A stretch of DNA of 64,000 nt from Agromyces intestinalis (GTDB lineage Bacteria; Actinomycetota; Actinomycetes; Actinomycetales; Microbacteriaceae): assembly GCF_008365295.1 (NCBI RefSeq), contig NZ_CP043505.1, positions 1,922,001 through 1,986,000 of the forward strand, read 5' to 3'. Shown here in pieces: positions 7,154 to 19,145 of this stretch. A program made the translations under genes and the position numbers. The notes under the pieces are model-generated. The model saw only the letters and a program-made list of their open reading frames with translations, did not search any database and had not been told where the DNA came from. Each line of letters opens with the position of its first letter. The stretch's first letter is position 1.

Positions 7154-8269
7154 ATGACCTCGCCGACGAATCCCTTCACCGAACTCGCGAGCCGCGTCCG
7201 AGATGCCGGGCTCATGCGCCGCCGATACGGCTACTACTGGACGAGGCTCATCGGCGTTCCCCTGGCCTTCGCGGCCGCGATACTCGCGTTCATCCTCATC
7301 GGCGACACCTGGTGGCAGATGTTCACCGCGGCCGCATTCGGGGTGCTGTTCACGCAGACCGCGTTCCTCGGCCACGACGCCGCGCACCGGCAGATCTTCC
7401 GGTCGGGCCGCTGGAACGACTGGATCAGCCTGATCCTCGGCGACCTCTTCATCGGCATGAGCTACGGCTGGTGGCAGCACAAGCACACCCGGCATCACGC
7501 GAACCCGAACCAGATCGGGCGCGACCCGGACATCGACCTGCCCGTCATCGCGGTCACACCCGAGCAGGCAGCCAGGCCGCACGCGCCCATCCCCCGGTGG
7601 ATCATCTCGCACCAGGGCGTGTTCTTCTTCCCGCTGCTGCTGTTCGAGGGAATCTCGCTGCACGTGGCGAGCGTGCACCGGCTGCTCGCCCGTGAACACG
7701 TCGCACGGCGTCCCGTTGAGCTCACATTCCTCGGCGTCCGGCTCATCGGGTTCGTGACCCTCGTCGTGCTGATCCTCGCGCCTGAGAAGGCCGCGGTGTT
7801 CCTCGCGATCCAGCTCGGCGTGTTCGGACTGTACATGGGCCTGTCGTTCGCACCGAACCACAAGGGCATGCCGATCGTGCCGCACGAGCTCAAGCTCGAC
7901 TTCCTGAGCCGGCAGGTGCTGATGAGCCGGAACATCGCCGGCGGGCGCGCACTCGACACGTTCATGGGCGGGCTCAACTACCAGATCGAGCACCACCTGT
8001 TCCCGTCGATGCCGAGGCCCCATCTGCGAGAGGCCTCCCCCATGATCGAGCGGTACTGCGCCGAAGTGGGCGTGCCCTACACGCGCACGACGCTCTGGAA
8101 CTCGTACGCGATCGTGCTGCGCACCATCAACCGCGCCGGTCTCGGCGACCGCGACCCGTTCGCCTGCCCGCTGCTCGAGCAGCGCGCGACGGGAATCGTC
8201 ATGGCGACCGGCGTCGCGAGCACCGGAGCCGTGAAGACCGGCGCGAGGTCGAGCATCGGCGGCGGGTAG
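7154..8269 (+). CDS. Membrane fatty acid desaturase (acyl-CoA/lipid desaturase family)
   Basis: An integral membrane di-iron desaturase of about 371 residues. The three histidine boxes are visible: HDAAH with RQ, HTRHH, and QIEHHLFP. Pairs of hydrophobic segments precede boxes 1 and 3. It introduces double bonds into acyl chains in the membrane, needing an electron donor not encoded nearby. The ATG at 7154 (MTSPTNPFTEL) is preferred; a GTG at 7103 would add a basic 17-residue extension. A paralog with the same architecture is at 51166-52305. A shared hairpin separates it from the convergent tRNA-Ala. Confidence 0.9.
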   Translation: MTSPTNPFTELASRVRDAGLMRRRYGYYWTRLIGVPLAFAAAILAFILIGDTWWQMFTAAAFGVLFTQTAFLGHDAAHRQIFRSGRWNDWISLILGDLFIGMSYGWWQHKHTRHHANPNQIGRDPDIDLPVIAVTPEQAARPHAPIPRWIISHQGVFFFPLLLFEGISLHVASVHRLLAREHVARRPVELTFLGVRLIGFVTLVVLILAPEKAAVFLAIQLGVFGLYMGLSFAPNHKGMPIVPHELKLDFLSRQVLMSRNIAGGRALDTFMGGLNYQIEHHLFPSMPRPHLREASPMIERYCAEVGVPYTRTTLWNSYAIVLRTINRAGLGDRDPFACPLLEQRATGIVMATGVASTGAVKTGARSSIGGG

Positions 8270-8289
8270 GTCGGGTTCGGGCAACGCGA

Positions 8290-8322
8290 AAGCCCGGTCG
8301 GACGCGGCGTCTGACCGGGCTT
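8290..8322. terminator. Hairpin between desaturase and tRNA-Ala
   Basis: AAGCCCGGTC pairs with GACCGGGCTT across a short internal loop. It lies 20 bases after the desaturase stop and 7 bases from the tRNA 3' end, so it could serve both directions. Confidence 0.7.
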
Positions 8323-8328
8323 GTCGGG

Positions 8329-8401
8329 TGGAGCCTAGGAGAATCGAACTCCTGACATCCTGCTTGCAAAGCAGGCGCTCTACCAACTGAGCTAAGGCCC
8401 C
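8329..8401 (-). tRNA. tRNA-Ala (anticodon TGC)
   Basis: The reverse strand starts GGGGCCTTAGCTCAGTTGGT, with a 7-bp acceptor stem, D-loop AGTTGGTAG, anticodon loop CTTTGCAAG and T-loop GTTCGATTC. The 73 bases end at the discriminator A; CCA is not encoded. It lies 36 bases downstream of tRNA-Ile on the same strand. Confidence 0.97.
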
Positions 8402-8437
8402 GTGGGATGCGATGCATCCGGGTCTGGAGTTATGTGG

Positions 8438-8511
8438 TGGGGATACGAGGACTTGAACCTCGGACCTCTTCGTTATCAGCGAAGCGCTCTAACCGCCTGA
8501 GCTATATCCCC
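8438..8511 (-). tRNA. tRNA-Ile (anticodon GAT)
   Basis: The reverse strand starts GGGGATATAGCTCAGGCGGT, with anticodon loop CTGATAA and T-loop GTTCAAGTC. The length is 74 bases, CCA not encoded. The tRNA-Ile/tRNA-Ala pair beside gyrA is conserved in actinobacteria. Confidence 0.97.
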
Positions 8512-8589
8512 GGATTTCGGCCGAAGGAAAGCCTACCTGACCCGGAGCGAAAGTCCGAATCGAGGCCGACCGCCCCAGAGCCGAGCCCG

Positions 8590-8994
8590 TCAGTTGTTCG
8601 TGAACCCGACCAGCAGTCCGCCGGTGATCTTCACACTGAGGTTGTAGAGCACCGCCACGATCGCGCCGACGGCCGTGGTCACGACCAGGTTGATGAGCGA
8701 GGTGACGATCGCGAAACCCATCACGTTGCCCATCGAGAAGATCGCGGTGAGGTCGGTGCCGGACCCGGCGACGTCCTTCACGATCGAGTTGACCTGGTCG
8801 AAGATCTGCGTCGAGTTCAGCACCGTGTAGACGAGGAAGGTCGCCACGATGTTGATGACCGCGAGGCACACCGCCACCAGGAACGACAGCTTCACGGCCG
8901 ACCAGAAGTCGATGTACACGAGGCGCAGGCGCACCTGCTTGGCCGGAGGCTTGCGGGTCGACTTGCGCGCGAGCTTGTCGGCGACGCTACTCAT
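8590..8994 (-). CDS. DUF3566 domain membrane protein
   Basis: A 134-residue protein, the conserved gene immediately downstream of gyrA in actinobacteria. After a basic N-terminus (RKSTRKPPAKQVRLRL) there is a transmembrane helix at about 33-53 and a second at about 98-122, with a loop containing GTDLTAIFSMGNVMGFA. It begins 5 bases after the gyrA stop, so it is cotranscribed. The family has no established function; a membrane role linked to replication or division has only been guessed from synteny. Confidence 0.9.
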   Translation of the reverse strand: MSSVADKLARKSTRKPPAKQVRLRLVYIDFWSAVKLSFLVAVCLAVINIVATFLVYTVLNSTQIFDQVNSIVKDVAGSGTDLTAIFSMGNVMGFAIVTSLINLVVTTAVGAIVAVLYNLSVKITGGLLVGFTNN

Positions 8995-8999
8995 GGGGA

Positions 9000-11627
9000 T
9001 TACTCCTGTTCCGCGGGTCGGGCCGCTTCAGACTCTGTCACCTCAGCGTCGGCCGGTTCGGAGTCGGCCGGTTCTGCATCGAGGTTACGCTCGGAGTTCT
9101 TCGCGACGGCGATGATCCGGTCGTCGGCCGCGAACTTCGCGAACACGACGCCCATGGTGTCGCGTCCCTTGGCCGGCACCTCGGCGACGTCAGAGCGTAC
9201 CACCTTGCCGCTGGCAAGAACCACGAGAACCTCGTCGTCGCGCGAGACGATGAGCGAGCCCGCGAGATCGCCGCGCTCGTCGCTCAGCTTGGCCACCTTG
9301 ATGCCGAGGCCGCCGCGCTGCTGCTTGCGGTACTCCTCGATCGCGGTGCGCTTGGCGTAGCCGCCCTCGGTGACCACGAACGTGTACGCGTCGGTCGGGC
9401 TCACGAGCTCGCCGGTCGCGTCGTCGCGGTACGCCTCGCTTGCGGCGGCCTCCGACGAGGGCACGACGGATGCCTCGAGCAGCGCGTCGCCCGCACGGAA
9501 CGACATGCCCTTCACACCGGCGGTCGCCCGGCCCATCGGCCGCAGCGCCTCGTCGGTCGCCTCGAATCGCAGCGACATGCCCTTGCGCGAGACGAGCAGG
9601 ATCTCGTCGTGCTCGCTGACGAGCATCGCCGAGACGAGCTCATCGCCCTCATTGAGGTTGATCGCGATGACTCCGCGCGAACGGTTGGTGTCGTAGGCCT
9701 TCAGCGGTGTCTTCTTCACCAGGCCGGCGCGCGTGGCGAGCACGAGGTGGTCGGCCACCTCGTAGTCGCGGATATCGAGGATCTCGGCGATCTGCTCGTC
9801 GGGCTGCAGCTCGAGCAGGTTCGCGAGATGCTGGCCCTTCGCGTCGCGACCGCCCTCTTGAAGCTCGTACGTCTTCGCCCGGTACACCCGGCCCTTGTCG
9901 GTGAAGAACAGCAGCCAGTGGTGCGTGGTGGTGACGAAGAAGTGCTCGACGACGTCGTCGGCGCGCAGCTGCGCGCCCTTCACGCCCTTGCCGCCGCGGT
10001 GCTGCGAGCGGTAGTTGTCGCTTCGGGTGCGCTTGACGTATCCGCCGCGAGTGACGGTGACGACCATCTCCTCTTCGGGGATGAGGTCTTCGACGCTCAT
10101 GTCCCCGTCGAAGCCGGGAACGATGTGGGTGCGGCGCTCGTCGCCGAACTTGTCGACGATCTCGCGCAACTCGTCGGCGATGATGCTGCGCTGGCGCAGC
10201 GGGGTCGCGAGGATGTCGCGGTAGTCGGCGATCTCGAGCTCGAGGCGGTCGGCCTCTTCGTGGATCTTCTGGCGCTCGAGGGCGGCGAGCCGGCGCAGCT
10301 GCATCGCGAGGATCGCGTCGGCCTGCAGATCGTCGATCTCGAGCAGCTTCTTCAAGCCCTCGCGCGCGTCGTCGACGGTCGCCGAGCGGCGGATCAGCGC
10401 GATGACCTCGTCGAGCGCGTCGAGCGCCTTCAGGTAGCCGCGCAGGATGTGCATGCGCTCTTCGGCCTTGCGCAACCGGAACTCGGTGCGGCGCACGATG
10501 ACGTCGACCTGGTGGTCGATCCAGTGCGTGATGAAGCCGTCGATCGACAGTGTGCGCGGCACGCCGTCGACGATGGCGAGCATGTTCGCGCCGAAGTTCT
10601 CTTGCAGCTGGGTGTGCTTGTACAGGTTGTTCAGCACGACCTTCGCGACCGCGTCGCGCTTCAACACGATCACGAGCCGCTGGCCCGTGCGGCCCGACGA
10701 CTCGTCGCGGATGTCGGCGATGCCCGAGATCTTGCCGTCCTTCACGAGGTCGGCGATCTTGATCGCGAGGTTGTCGGGGTTGACCTGGTAGGGCAACTCG
10801 GTGACGACGAGCGAGGTGCGACCCTGGATCTCTTCGACGCTGACGACCGCGCGCATCGTGATCGACCCGCGACCGGTGCGGTACGCGTCGATGATGCCCT
10901 TCTGACCGAGGATCTGCGCCCCGGTCGGGAAGTCGGGCCCCTTGATGCGGTGGATCAGGGCTTCCTGCAGCTCTTCGTGCGAAGCATCCGGATGCTCCAG
11001 AGCCCACAGTGCGCCCTCGGAGACCTCGCGCAGGTTGTGCGGAGGAATGTTCGTGGCCATACCGACCGCGATGCCGACCGAACCGTTCACCAGCAGGTTC
11101 GGGAACCGGGCCGGCAGGACCGTCGGCTCTTTGGTGCGACCGTCGTAGTTGTCTTGGAAGTCGACGGTCTCTTCCTCGATGTCGCGCACCATCTCCATGG
11201 CGAGCGGCGACATCTTGGTCTCGGTGTATCGGTGCGCGGCCGCGCCGTCGTTGCCGGGCGAGCCGAAGTTGCCCTGACCGAGTGCGAGGGGGTAGCGCAG
11301 CGACCAGGGCTGCACGAGCCGTACGAGCGCGTCATACACCGACGAGTCGCCGTGGGGGTGGAACTGACCCATGACGTCGCCGATGACGCGCGTGCACTTC
11401 GAGAACGCGCGGTCGGGCCGGTACCCGCCGTCGTACATCGTGTAGATCACGCGGCGGTGCACGGGCTTCAGCCCGTCGCGCACGTCGGGCAGCGCACGAC
11501 CGATGATCACGCTCATCGCGTAGTCGAGATAGGAGCGCTGCATCTCCAGGTTCAGGTCGACCTGGTCGATGCGGCCGTGGATGCCAGGACCTTCGTCGCC
11601 CGGCTCGATGGTGTTCTCGTCAGTCAT
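9000..11627 (-). CDS. gyrA: DNA gyrase subunit A
   Basis: An 875-residue cytoplasmic type II topoisomerase subunit that cuts and rejoins DNA to introduce negative supercoils with GyrB. The catalytic tyrosine is Tyr134 in [10 protein letters not shown]. The quinolone-resistance region reads [18 protein letters not shown]; serine sits where many bacteria have alanine or serine, so no resistance call is made. The C-terminal wrapping domain carries the GyrA box [10 protein letters not shown]. The last 25 residues are acidic with repeated EPADSEP-like text. It follows gyrB by 65 bases, giving the usual gyrB-gyrA-DUF3566 unit. Confidence 0.98.
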   Translation of the reverse strand: MTDENTIEPGDEGPGIHGRIDQVDLNLEMQRSYLDYAMSVIIGRALPDVRDGLKPVHRRVIYTMYDGGYRPDRAFSKCTRVIGDVMGQFHPHGDSSVYDALVRLVQPWSLRYPLALGQGNFGSPGNDGAAAHRYTETKMSPLAMEMVRDIEEETVDFQDNYDGRTKEPTVLPARFPNLLVNGSVGIAVGMATNIPPHNLREVSEGALWALEHPDASHEELQEALIHRIKGPDFPTGAQILGQKGIIDAYRTGRGSITMRAVVSVEEIQGRTSLVVTELPYQVNPDNLAIKIADLVKDGKISGIADIRDESSGRTGQRLVIVLKRDAVAKVVLNNLYKHTQLQENFGANMLAIVDGVPRTLSIDGFITHWIDHQVDVIVRRTEFRLRKAEERMHILRGYLKALDALDEVIALIRRSATVDDAREGLKKLLEIDDLQADAILAMQLRRLAALERQKIHEEADRLELEIADYRDILATPLRQRSIIADELREIVDKFGDERRTHIVPGFDGDMSVEDLIPEEEMVVTVTRGGYVKRTRSDNYRSQHRGGKGVKGAQLRADDVVEHFFVTTTHHWLLFFTDKGRVYRAKTYELQEGGRDAKGQHLANLLELQPDEQIAEILDIRDYEVADHLVLATRAGLVKKTPLKAYDTNRSRGVIAINLNEGDELVSAMLVSEHDEILLVSRKGMSLRFEATDEALRPMGRATAGVKGMSFRAGDALLEASVVPSSEAAASEAYRDDATGELVSPTDAYTFVVTEGGYAKRTAIEEYRKQQRGGLGIKVAKLSDERGDLAGSLIVSRDDEVLVVLASGKVVRSDVAEVPAKGRDTMGVVFAKFAADDRIIAVAKNSERNLDAEPADSEPADAEVTESEAARPAEQE

Positions 11628-11692
11628 TCTTCGTCAGTCTCGTCTCTCGCCACCGGTGATCGTAAGCGCCGCCCGAAGGCGACGCGGATCGA

Positions 11693-13807
<2,115 letters not shown>

Positions 13808-13838
13808 TTACAAGGTCGAAGCGACCGAATTCGGTTCC

Positions 13839-14330
13839 CTAGCCGTAGGTATCGCGTGGGCCACGCCCTGGAACCGATCTGGGGCCGTGTTTCCAGGTGG
13901 GGGCGTCCGGTCCTTGGAAGCGGATGGTGTCGACGCCCGCGTCGGGGTTCCGCTCGAGGATCCGCGAGAGCAGTTCGGAGCGCATCATCCGCAACTGCGT
14001 CGCCCACGCCGTCGACTCGCAGCGCACCTGCAGCACCCCGCCCTCGATCGCGACCGGCTCGGAGTGCTTCGCGATCTCGGCACCCGCGATCTCGGCCCAG
14101 TTCGAGAGCAGGTCGTGCTGCGACAGCGGACCCTGCCAGCCGAGTTGCGTGCTGAGCTGGTCGATGGCGTCGCCGAGCGGCTTCGGGTCGCGGCCCGGCG
14201 CGAACGGCTCGCTGCCGGTTCGGGCCGCGGCCTCCGCCCCGTCGCGCCGCAGCCGGCGGCGCGGCCGGTCGTCGCCGAAGATCTCGCGGAAGTGGCGGTA
14301 GAGGCGGGATGCCTCGGAGGTCTCAGCCAT
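13839..14330 (-). CDS. DUF721 protein, DciA-like
   Basis: A 163-residue protein between recF and gyrB. The conserved DUF721 core lies at about residues 45-140: QLGWQGPLSQHDLLSNWAEI, then VAIEGGVLQVRCESTAWATQ and LRMMRSELLSRI. DUF721 proteins include DciA, which assists loading of the DnaB helicase in bacteria without DnaC. The N-terminus is basic and low in complexity. The ATG at 14330 follows GGGGGAGG and overlaps the recF stop by 8 bases, indicating translational coupling. The C-terminus is rich in basic residues and proline. Confidence 0.85.
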   Translation of the reverse strand: MAETSEASRLYRHFREIFGDDRPRRRLRRDGAEAAARTGSEPFAPGRDPKPLGDAIDQLSTQLGWQGPLSQHDLLSNWAEIAGAEIAKHSEPVAIEGGVLQVRCESTAWATQLRMMRSELLSRILERNPDAGVDTIRFQGPDAPTWKHGPRSVPGRGPRDTYG

Positions 14331-15519
14331 CGGATGCCTCCCCCGCACGTTCGCCGTCGACGATGCGCCCGGCCTCGATGTGCACGATACGCGCGGTCAG
14401 CGGTTCGGGCACGTCCTCGAGCACGGCCGCCGTCACGAGGACCTGCTCGTAGCCCGAGATCGCGGCGGCCAGTCGTTCACGCCGGCGGCGGTCGAGCTCG
14501 GCGAACACGTCGTCGAGCACCAGCACCGGGTCGCCCGTCGACGAGTCGCGGCGCAGCAGCTCGGCCGCGGCAAGCCGCAGCGCGAGGGCGAACGACCACG
14601 ATTCGCCGTGGCTCGCGTACCCCTTCGCCGGCAGCTCGTTGAGCAGCAGCAGCACGTCGTCGCGGTGCGGGCCGGCGAGCGTCACACCGCGCTCGAGCTC
14701 TTTCGGACGAAGTCGTTCGAGTGCGGCGGCGAAGCGGTCGGCGGTGCTCGCCCCCTCCCCGACGACGGGTGCGAGTCCTGCAGCCGGTTGCTGAGCTGCA
14801 CCTGGGTCTTCGGCGTCGGCCCCATCGATCGAGAGCACCGCACGCAACGTCGGCCCGTGGTCGGCGTCGACGATCGCGCCGTACGCGACCGCGAGCGGCT
14901 CGGCCAGGTCGGCGATGAGCGCCACACGGCGATCGATCAGCTCGGAGCCGAGCTCGACGAGCCGTTCGTCCCAGATATCGAGCGTCGGCAGTGCGGCCGC
15001 CGACAGGCCGCGTGCGCGAGCCGACTTCAGCAGGGAGTTGCGCTGGCGCAGCACTCGGTCGTAGTCGGCCATCACGCCCGACAACCTCGGTGTCAGTTGC
15101 ACGAGAAGCTCGTCGAGCATGCGACGCCGCACCGACGGCTCGCCCCGCACGATCGCGAGGTCTTCGGGCGCGAAGAGCACCGAGTGCGCCACGCGCGGCA
15201 GGTCGCGGGGCTTGGCCGGCGACCGGTTCACCTGGGCGCGGTTGGGACCTTGGCGGTTGAGCTGCAGTTCGACGAGGACCTCGCGGTCGCCGTGCGCGAG
15301 CAGCGCGCGCACGATCGCGGCGTCGGCACCGGCGCGGATCAGCGGTTGGTCGCCCGACACCCGGTGCGAGCCGAGGGTGGCCAGGTAGCCGATCGACTCG
15401 ACCAGGTTCGTCTTGCCCTGGCCGTTGCGCCCGACCAGCACGGTCGCGCCGGGCTCGAGGTCGAGCTCGGCGCGCGCGTAGTTGCGGTAATCGGTGAGCG
15501 AGAGCCGGACGACGTGCAC
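14323..15519 (-). CDS. recF: DNA replication and repair protein RecF
   Basis: A 398-residue SMC-like ATPase that helps load RecA at gaps with RecO and RecR. The Walker A motif GRNGQGKT is at 30-37, the RecF signature appears in SHGESWSFALALRLAAAELL, and Walker B is VLVLDDVFAELDRRR. A stretch near residue 240 (DAEDPGAAQQPAAGLAPV) looks like a lineage-specific insertion. It lies 151 bases after dnaN without the gnd gene found there in mycobacteria and streptomycetes. Confidence 0.97.
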   Translation of the reverse strand: MHVVRLSLTDYRNYARAELDLEPGATVLVGRNGQGKTNLVESIGYLATLGSHRVSGDQPLIRAGADAAIVRALLAHGDREVLVELQLNRQGPNRAQVNRSPAKPRDLPRVAHSVLFAPEDLAIVRGEPSVRRRMLDELLVQLTPRLSGVMADYDRVLRQRNSLLKSARARGLSAAALPTLDIWDERLVELGSELIDRRVALIADLAEPLAVAYGAIVDADHGPTLRAVLSIDGADAEDPGAAQQPAAGLAPVVGEGASTADRFAAALERLRPKELERGVTLAGPHRDDVLLLLNELPAKGYASHGESWSFALALRLAAAELLRRDSSTGDPVLVLDDVFAELDRRRRERLAAAISGYEQVLVTAAVLEDVPEPLTARIVHIEAGRIVDGERAGEASDG

Positions 15520-15670
15520 GCAGGGCTCCCTTCGACGATTCGGCTCATCACGCTACCGCCGACCTCCGACCCCGTGCTGGTCGAGCAGCTGGTCGAGCAA
15601 CTCCGAAGGGGCTCGTCTCGAGGTGCGTCCGACTCCGTCGGGCGCACCTCGGCCTGCGCAGGGCCGGACC
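15520..15670 (-). other. dnaN-recF spacer with hairpin
   Basis: No gene is visible. GAGGTGCG and CGCACCTC around 15629-15652 form a stem that may attenuate or process the dnaN-recF transcript. The repeated word CTGGTCGAGCA occurs twice near 15578-15600. Confidence 0.4.
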
Positions 15671-16819
15671 TCAGCGCAGCAGCAGGTTCGGCTGCAGCAG
15701 GTAGCGGTACGTGTCGGCGCCCGCCTGCTCGCGCGAGGTCTGGCTGGTGATGAGCACCGGGCCGGGCTTGTTCGGGTTCTCGGTCTTCGTGAACGAGATG
15801 CGCACGAACTCGCTCGGCACGGCGCTCAAGCCGTCGAGCAGGAACTGCGGCTTGAGCGACACCACGGTGTCGTCGCCGGTGAGGATCGCGTCGACCTGCT
15901 CGGACGCCTGCGCCTGCTCGCTGCCGATCGCCTCGAGCACCAGACCGTCTTGGCTGAAGCTGTAGCGCAGCGCGGCCTCGCGCTCGAGCACCAGGGCCAC
16001 GCGTCGGGTGGCCTCGATGAGCTCGGCCGTGTTCATCACCGCGTAGTTGTCGACGGTGTCGGGGAACAGCCGGCGCACCGGAGGGAAGTTGCCCTTGATG
16101 AGCAGCGACGTCACCGTCTTCTTCTCGGCGCTGAACGCGATGAGCTCGCGGTCGTCTCGGCTGGTGATCGCGACCGAGATCGTTCCCGAGTGCCCGAAGG
16201 TCTTGCCGACCTCCTGCAGGGTGCGGGCCGGCACGAGCGCCGTGAGCTCGGTGCTGTCGGCAACGCCGCCGCCGTCCCATTCGATCTCGCGGATCGCGAC
16301 GCGGTAGCGGTCGGTCGCGACGAGGCTCAGGTTGTTCTCGCGCACCTCGAGCTGCACGCCCGTGATGACGGGGGTCACGTCGTCACGCGACGCGGCGACC
16401 GCGACCTGCGCGACGGCGGCCGCGAACTCATCGGCCGGCACGACACCCGATTGCTCGCCGATCTCGGGAATCGACGGGTACTCCTCGACCGGCATCGACA
16501 GCAGCGTGAAGGTCGCCGAGCCGCAGCTGACCGAGATGCGGCTGTCTTCGGTGGCGATGCGGACGGGCGCGTTCGGCAGGCGGCCGGCGATCTCGGCGAG
16601 CAGGCGGCCCGAGACGAGCACGGTGCCCGGCTCTTCGACGTCGGCCTGGATCTCGGTGCGGCTCGACACCTCGTAGTCGAACGAGCTCAGCACCAGCCCG
16701 TCGGCCGTGGCCTCGATGAGCACGCCGGAGAGGATCGGCAGGGTGGTGCGCTGGGGCAGCAGCTTGACGGCGAACGAGACCGCCTCACTGAAGACGTCGC
16801 GATTGACCTGGAACTTCAC
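15671..16819 (-). CDS. dnaN: DNA polymerase III sliding clamp, beta subunit
   Basis: A 382-residue ring-forming clamp, the usual length, starting MKFQVNRDVFSEAVSFAVKL. Three repeated clamp domains are discernible, ending in the dimer and peptide-binding region with VLITSQTSREQAGADTYRYL and the terminal LLQPNLLLR. It tethers the replicative polymerase to DNA. It is the first gene after the oriC spacer on the leftward strand and is followed by recF. Confidence 0.98.
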   Translation of the reverse strand: MKFQVNRDVFSEAVSFAVKLLPQRTTLPILSGVLIEATADGLVLSSFDYEVSSRTEIQADVEEPGTVLVSGRLLAEIAGRLPNAPVRIATEDSRISVSCGSATFTLLSMPVEEYPSIPEIGEQSGVVPADEFAAAVAQVAVAASRDDVTPVITGVQLEVRENNLSLVATDRYRVAIREIEWDGGGVADSTELTALVPARTLQEVGKTFGHSGTISVAITSRDDRELIAFSAEKKTVTSLLIKGNFPPVRRLFPDTVDNYAVMNTAELIEATRRVALVLEREAALRYSFSQDGLVLEAIGSEQAQASEQVDAILTGDDTVVSLKPQFLLDGLSAVPSEFVRISFTKTENPNKPGPVLITSQTSREQAGADTYRYLLQPNLLLR

Positions 16820-17223
16820 GGTTCTCCCGTCGTGGTGCAGCTGGATGGCATCCCCATGCTATCGGGACGGCTGCGGCGCGCACGGGCGAGTTCCGACGCG
16901 CTGCGGGGCCCGCTCGCGACCGTTCCTCACAGTTGTGGAAATCCTGTGGATTGTTAACGAGCAACCGCCTGGCGCCTGTTGAGACGGCGAGGCGCCATGT
17001 GGACAACGTGCGGCGCGACATCCGGCCGGCCGACCCCCGACCTCTCGAATCCCACACACCGTGCACAGCTCGCATGACCGCCGATCGGCGCGCTGATGCG
17101 GATCGCCGAACACCATCCACAGTTTCCACAACGGTTAACACCGTTAAGAGACAGTTGGTTAACCGATGGGCTCCGACAACCTCGCGTTGTCGAGCGATCG
17201 GATGTCGCGGCTGACGCCGCGGC
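16820..17223. other. oriC: Probable chromosomal replication origin oriC
   Basis: The dnaA-dnaN spacer, the usual actinobacterial origin site. It contains a perfect DnaA box TTGTCCACA on the reverse strand at 16998-17006, close matches CCATCCACA (17113-17121) and GTTTCCACA (17122-17130), and further variants around 16933-16952 (TTGTGGAAA and TGTGGATTG). The AT-richest part, 17131-17164, has GGTTAACACCGTTAAGAGAC and a second GGTTAACC, which could be the unwinding element. Gene orientation diverges around this block. Box assignments are by eye. Confidence 0.85.
16998..17006 (-). promoter_or_regulatory. Perfect DnaA box
   Basis: Reverse strand TTGTCCACA, the actinobacterial consensus, within the dnaA-dnaN spacer. 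Confidence 0.8.
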
Positions 17224-18714
17224 TCAGCGCACGCGCGACGTCTGCTTGATCCGCGAGGTCAGCTCGGTGACCTGGTTGTAGATCGAGCGTCGTTCCTTCA
17301 TGAGTTCGGAGATCTTCTTGTTCGCGTACATCACCGTGGTGTGGTCGCGATTGCCGAACAGCTGCCCGATCTTCGGCAGCGACAGACTCGTCATCTCGCG
17401 GCAGAGATACATCGCGATCTGGCGCGCGGTCGCGACCGCCTGCGAGCGGCTCGACCCGTACAGGTCGTCGACCGTGAGCTTGAAGTAGTCGGCCGTCGCC
17501 GTGATGATGTCGACCGGCGCCACGACGTTGTCCGTGTCATCCGTGATGAGGTCTTTCAGCACCGTCTGCACCAGGGGCATGTCGACCGGAGTGCGGTTGA
17601 GGCTCGCGAACGCCGTCACGCGGATCAAGGTGCCCTCGAGCTCGCGGATGTTGCTCGACACCTTCGACGCCATGTATTCCAGGATGTCGTCGGGCACTTG
17701 CAGCTGCTCCGACTGCGCCTTCTTGCGCAGGATCGCGATGCGCGTCTCGAGGTCGGGCGCCTGCACGTCGGTGATGAGGCCCCACTCGAAGCGGCTGCGC
17801 ATGCGGTCCTCGAAGCCGGTCAGGTGCTTCGGCGGCACGTCGCTCGTGATCACGACCTGCTTGTTGTGATCGTGCAGGTTGTTGAACGTGTGGAAGAACG
17901 CCTCCTGCGTCTCGGCCTTGCCCTGCAGGAACTGGATGTCGTCGATGAGCAGGATGTCGACGTTGCGGTACCGCTGCTGGAAGAGCGAACCGCGGTTGTT
18001 CGCGATCGAGTTGATGAAGTCGTTCGTGAATTCCTCGGAAGAGACGTACCGTACGCGGATGCCCGGGTACAGGCTCATCGCGTAGTGCCCGATCGCGTGC
18101 AGCAGGTGGGTCTTGCCCAGGCCCGAGTCGCCGTAGATGAACAGCGGGTTGTAGGCCTTCGCCGGCGCCTCGGCCACCGCGACCGCAGCCGCGTGCGCGA
18201 AGCGGTTGGACTGGCCGATCACGAAGCTGTCGAACGAGTACTTCGGGTTCAGGCGCGCGTCGCGCGGACGATCGGCGGATGTCTCGAACACTGCGTGCGG
18301 AGCGCCCGGGAAGTCGACGCTGTCGGGGAGATCCTCGACGGCGCGCAGCATCGGACCGCCGGCCGAGCCGACTGTGCCGGCCGTGCCGCCGCCGATCCCG
18401 AGCGCGCTGCCAGGAGCCGGCGCGGCGTTCTCGGGTGCGCGCGGCTCTTCGAGCTCGGGGTTCACCACCACGTAGAACGAGGTGACCGGCGGACCCGTGA
18501 TCGCGGTCATCGCGTGCAGCAGGGGCACCCGCATGCGCTGGTTCAGCATGCTCGCGGTGAAGTCGTTCGGCACCTCGAGATAGAACGTGCCGCCACCGAT
18601 GCCCTTGGGCAGCACGAGGTTGAGGAACCCCTGCAGCATCGGGGTGATGCTCTCGTCTTCGCTCAGGCGATCCAGGACCGCTGCCCAGACATCGGTGATG
18701 GGCTGTTCGGTCAT
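17224..18714 (-). CDS. dnaA: Chromosomal replication initiator DnaA
   Basis: A 496-residue AAA+ initiator that binds DnaA boxes and opens oriC. Domain I is residues 1-85, followed by a glycine/alanine-rich linker (about 90-150). Walker A GDSGLGKT is at 195-202 and Walker B LLIDDI at 255-260. The C-terminal DNA-binding domain carries the signature NRDHTTVMYANKKI. I use the ATG at 18714 (MTEQPITDVW); the longer open frame upstream is not DnaA-like. Its 3' end abuts oriC and its 5' region contains a DnaA-box-like site, suggesting autoregulation. Confidence 0.98.
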   Translation of the reverse strand: MTEQPITDVWAAVLDRLSEDESITPMLQGFLNLVLPKGIGGGTFYLEVPNDFTASMLNQRMRVPLLHAMTAITGPPVTSFYVVVNPELEEPRAPENAAPAPGSALGIGGGTAGTVGSAGGPMLRAVEDLPDSVDFPGAPHAVFETSADRPRDARLNPKYSFDSFVIGQSNRFAHAAAVAVAEAPAKAYNPLFIYGDSGLGKTHLLHAIGHYAMSLYPGIRVRYVSSEEFTNDFINSIANNRGSLFQQRYRNVDILLIDDIQFLQGKAETQEAFFHTFNNLHDHNKQVVITSDVPPKHLTGFEDRMRSRFEWGLITDVQAPDLETRIAILRKKAQSEQLQVPDDILEYMASKVSSNIRELEGTLIRVTAFASLNRTPVDMPLVQTVLKDLITDDTDNVVAPVDIITATADYFKLTVDDLYGSSRSQAVATARQIAMYLCREMTSLSLPKIGQLFGNRDHTTVMYANKKISELMKERRSIYNQVTELTSRIKQTSRVR

Positions 18715-19018
18715 GGGCTCCCCGCAATCATCGGCGCCATCGACGCACCGTTCGTCGTTATTCCCCCGAACGACGTGCGAGCGGGCGCGATGGTAACTGT
18801 TCACAACGTTATCCACGGGCTGTGGGTGGTAGGGGCCGATGCCCGAGATTCCGCGCCGCAGGCTGGGGATAACTGGTTGAACACGCTAGCGAATGCGCCC
18901 GGGCACGACAAATGCCGAGAGCGTGATCAGCGGGCCCGGGCGTGTCGATCCACAGCCGCTGCGCAGGTCCGCGCGATACTTTGAGGTTCGGACCAGACGC
19001 CTGTGCCGGGGTCCGAGT
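18715..19018. promoter_or_regulatory. dnaA upstream region with DnaA-box-like site
   Basis: The divergent spacer between dnaA and rpmH. TTATCCACG at 18809-18817 is one base from the DnaA box consensus, and GGGGATAAC lies near 18865. The dnaA promoter must lie here but I cannot pick a clear -35/-10 pair. No gene is visible in this stretch. Confidence 0.5.
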
Positions 19019-19047
19019 TTGACCGCGCGCCGATCAAGCCGTAGTTT
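19019..19047 (+). promoter_or_regulatory. Promoter of the rpmH-rnpA operon
   Basis: TTGACC (19019-19024) and TAGTTT (19042-19047) are spaced by 17 bases, close to the sigma-A consensus. Transcription would start near 19054, leaving a leader of about 90 bases before rpmH. Confidence 0.6.
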
Positions 19048-19145
19048 TAATCAGTTGACCGCAGCCCTTCGGGGCACTGAGCTTTCCCGCCGGAGCACCT
19101 GTGACGCTCCCATGCGCGGAGCATCCGACACCTCCGGAGTAGAGA

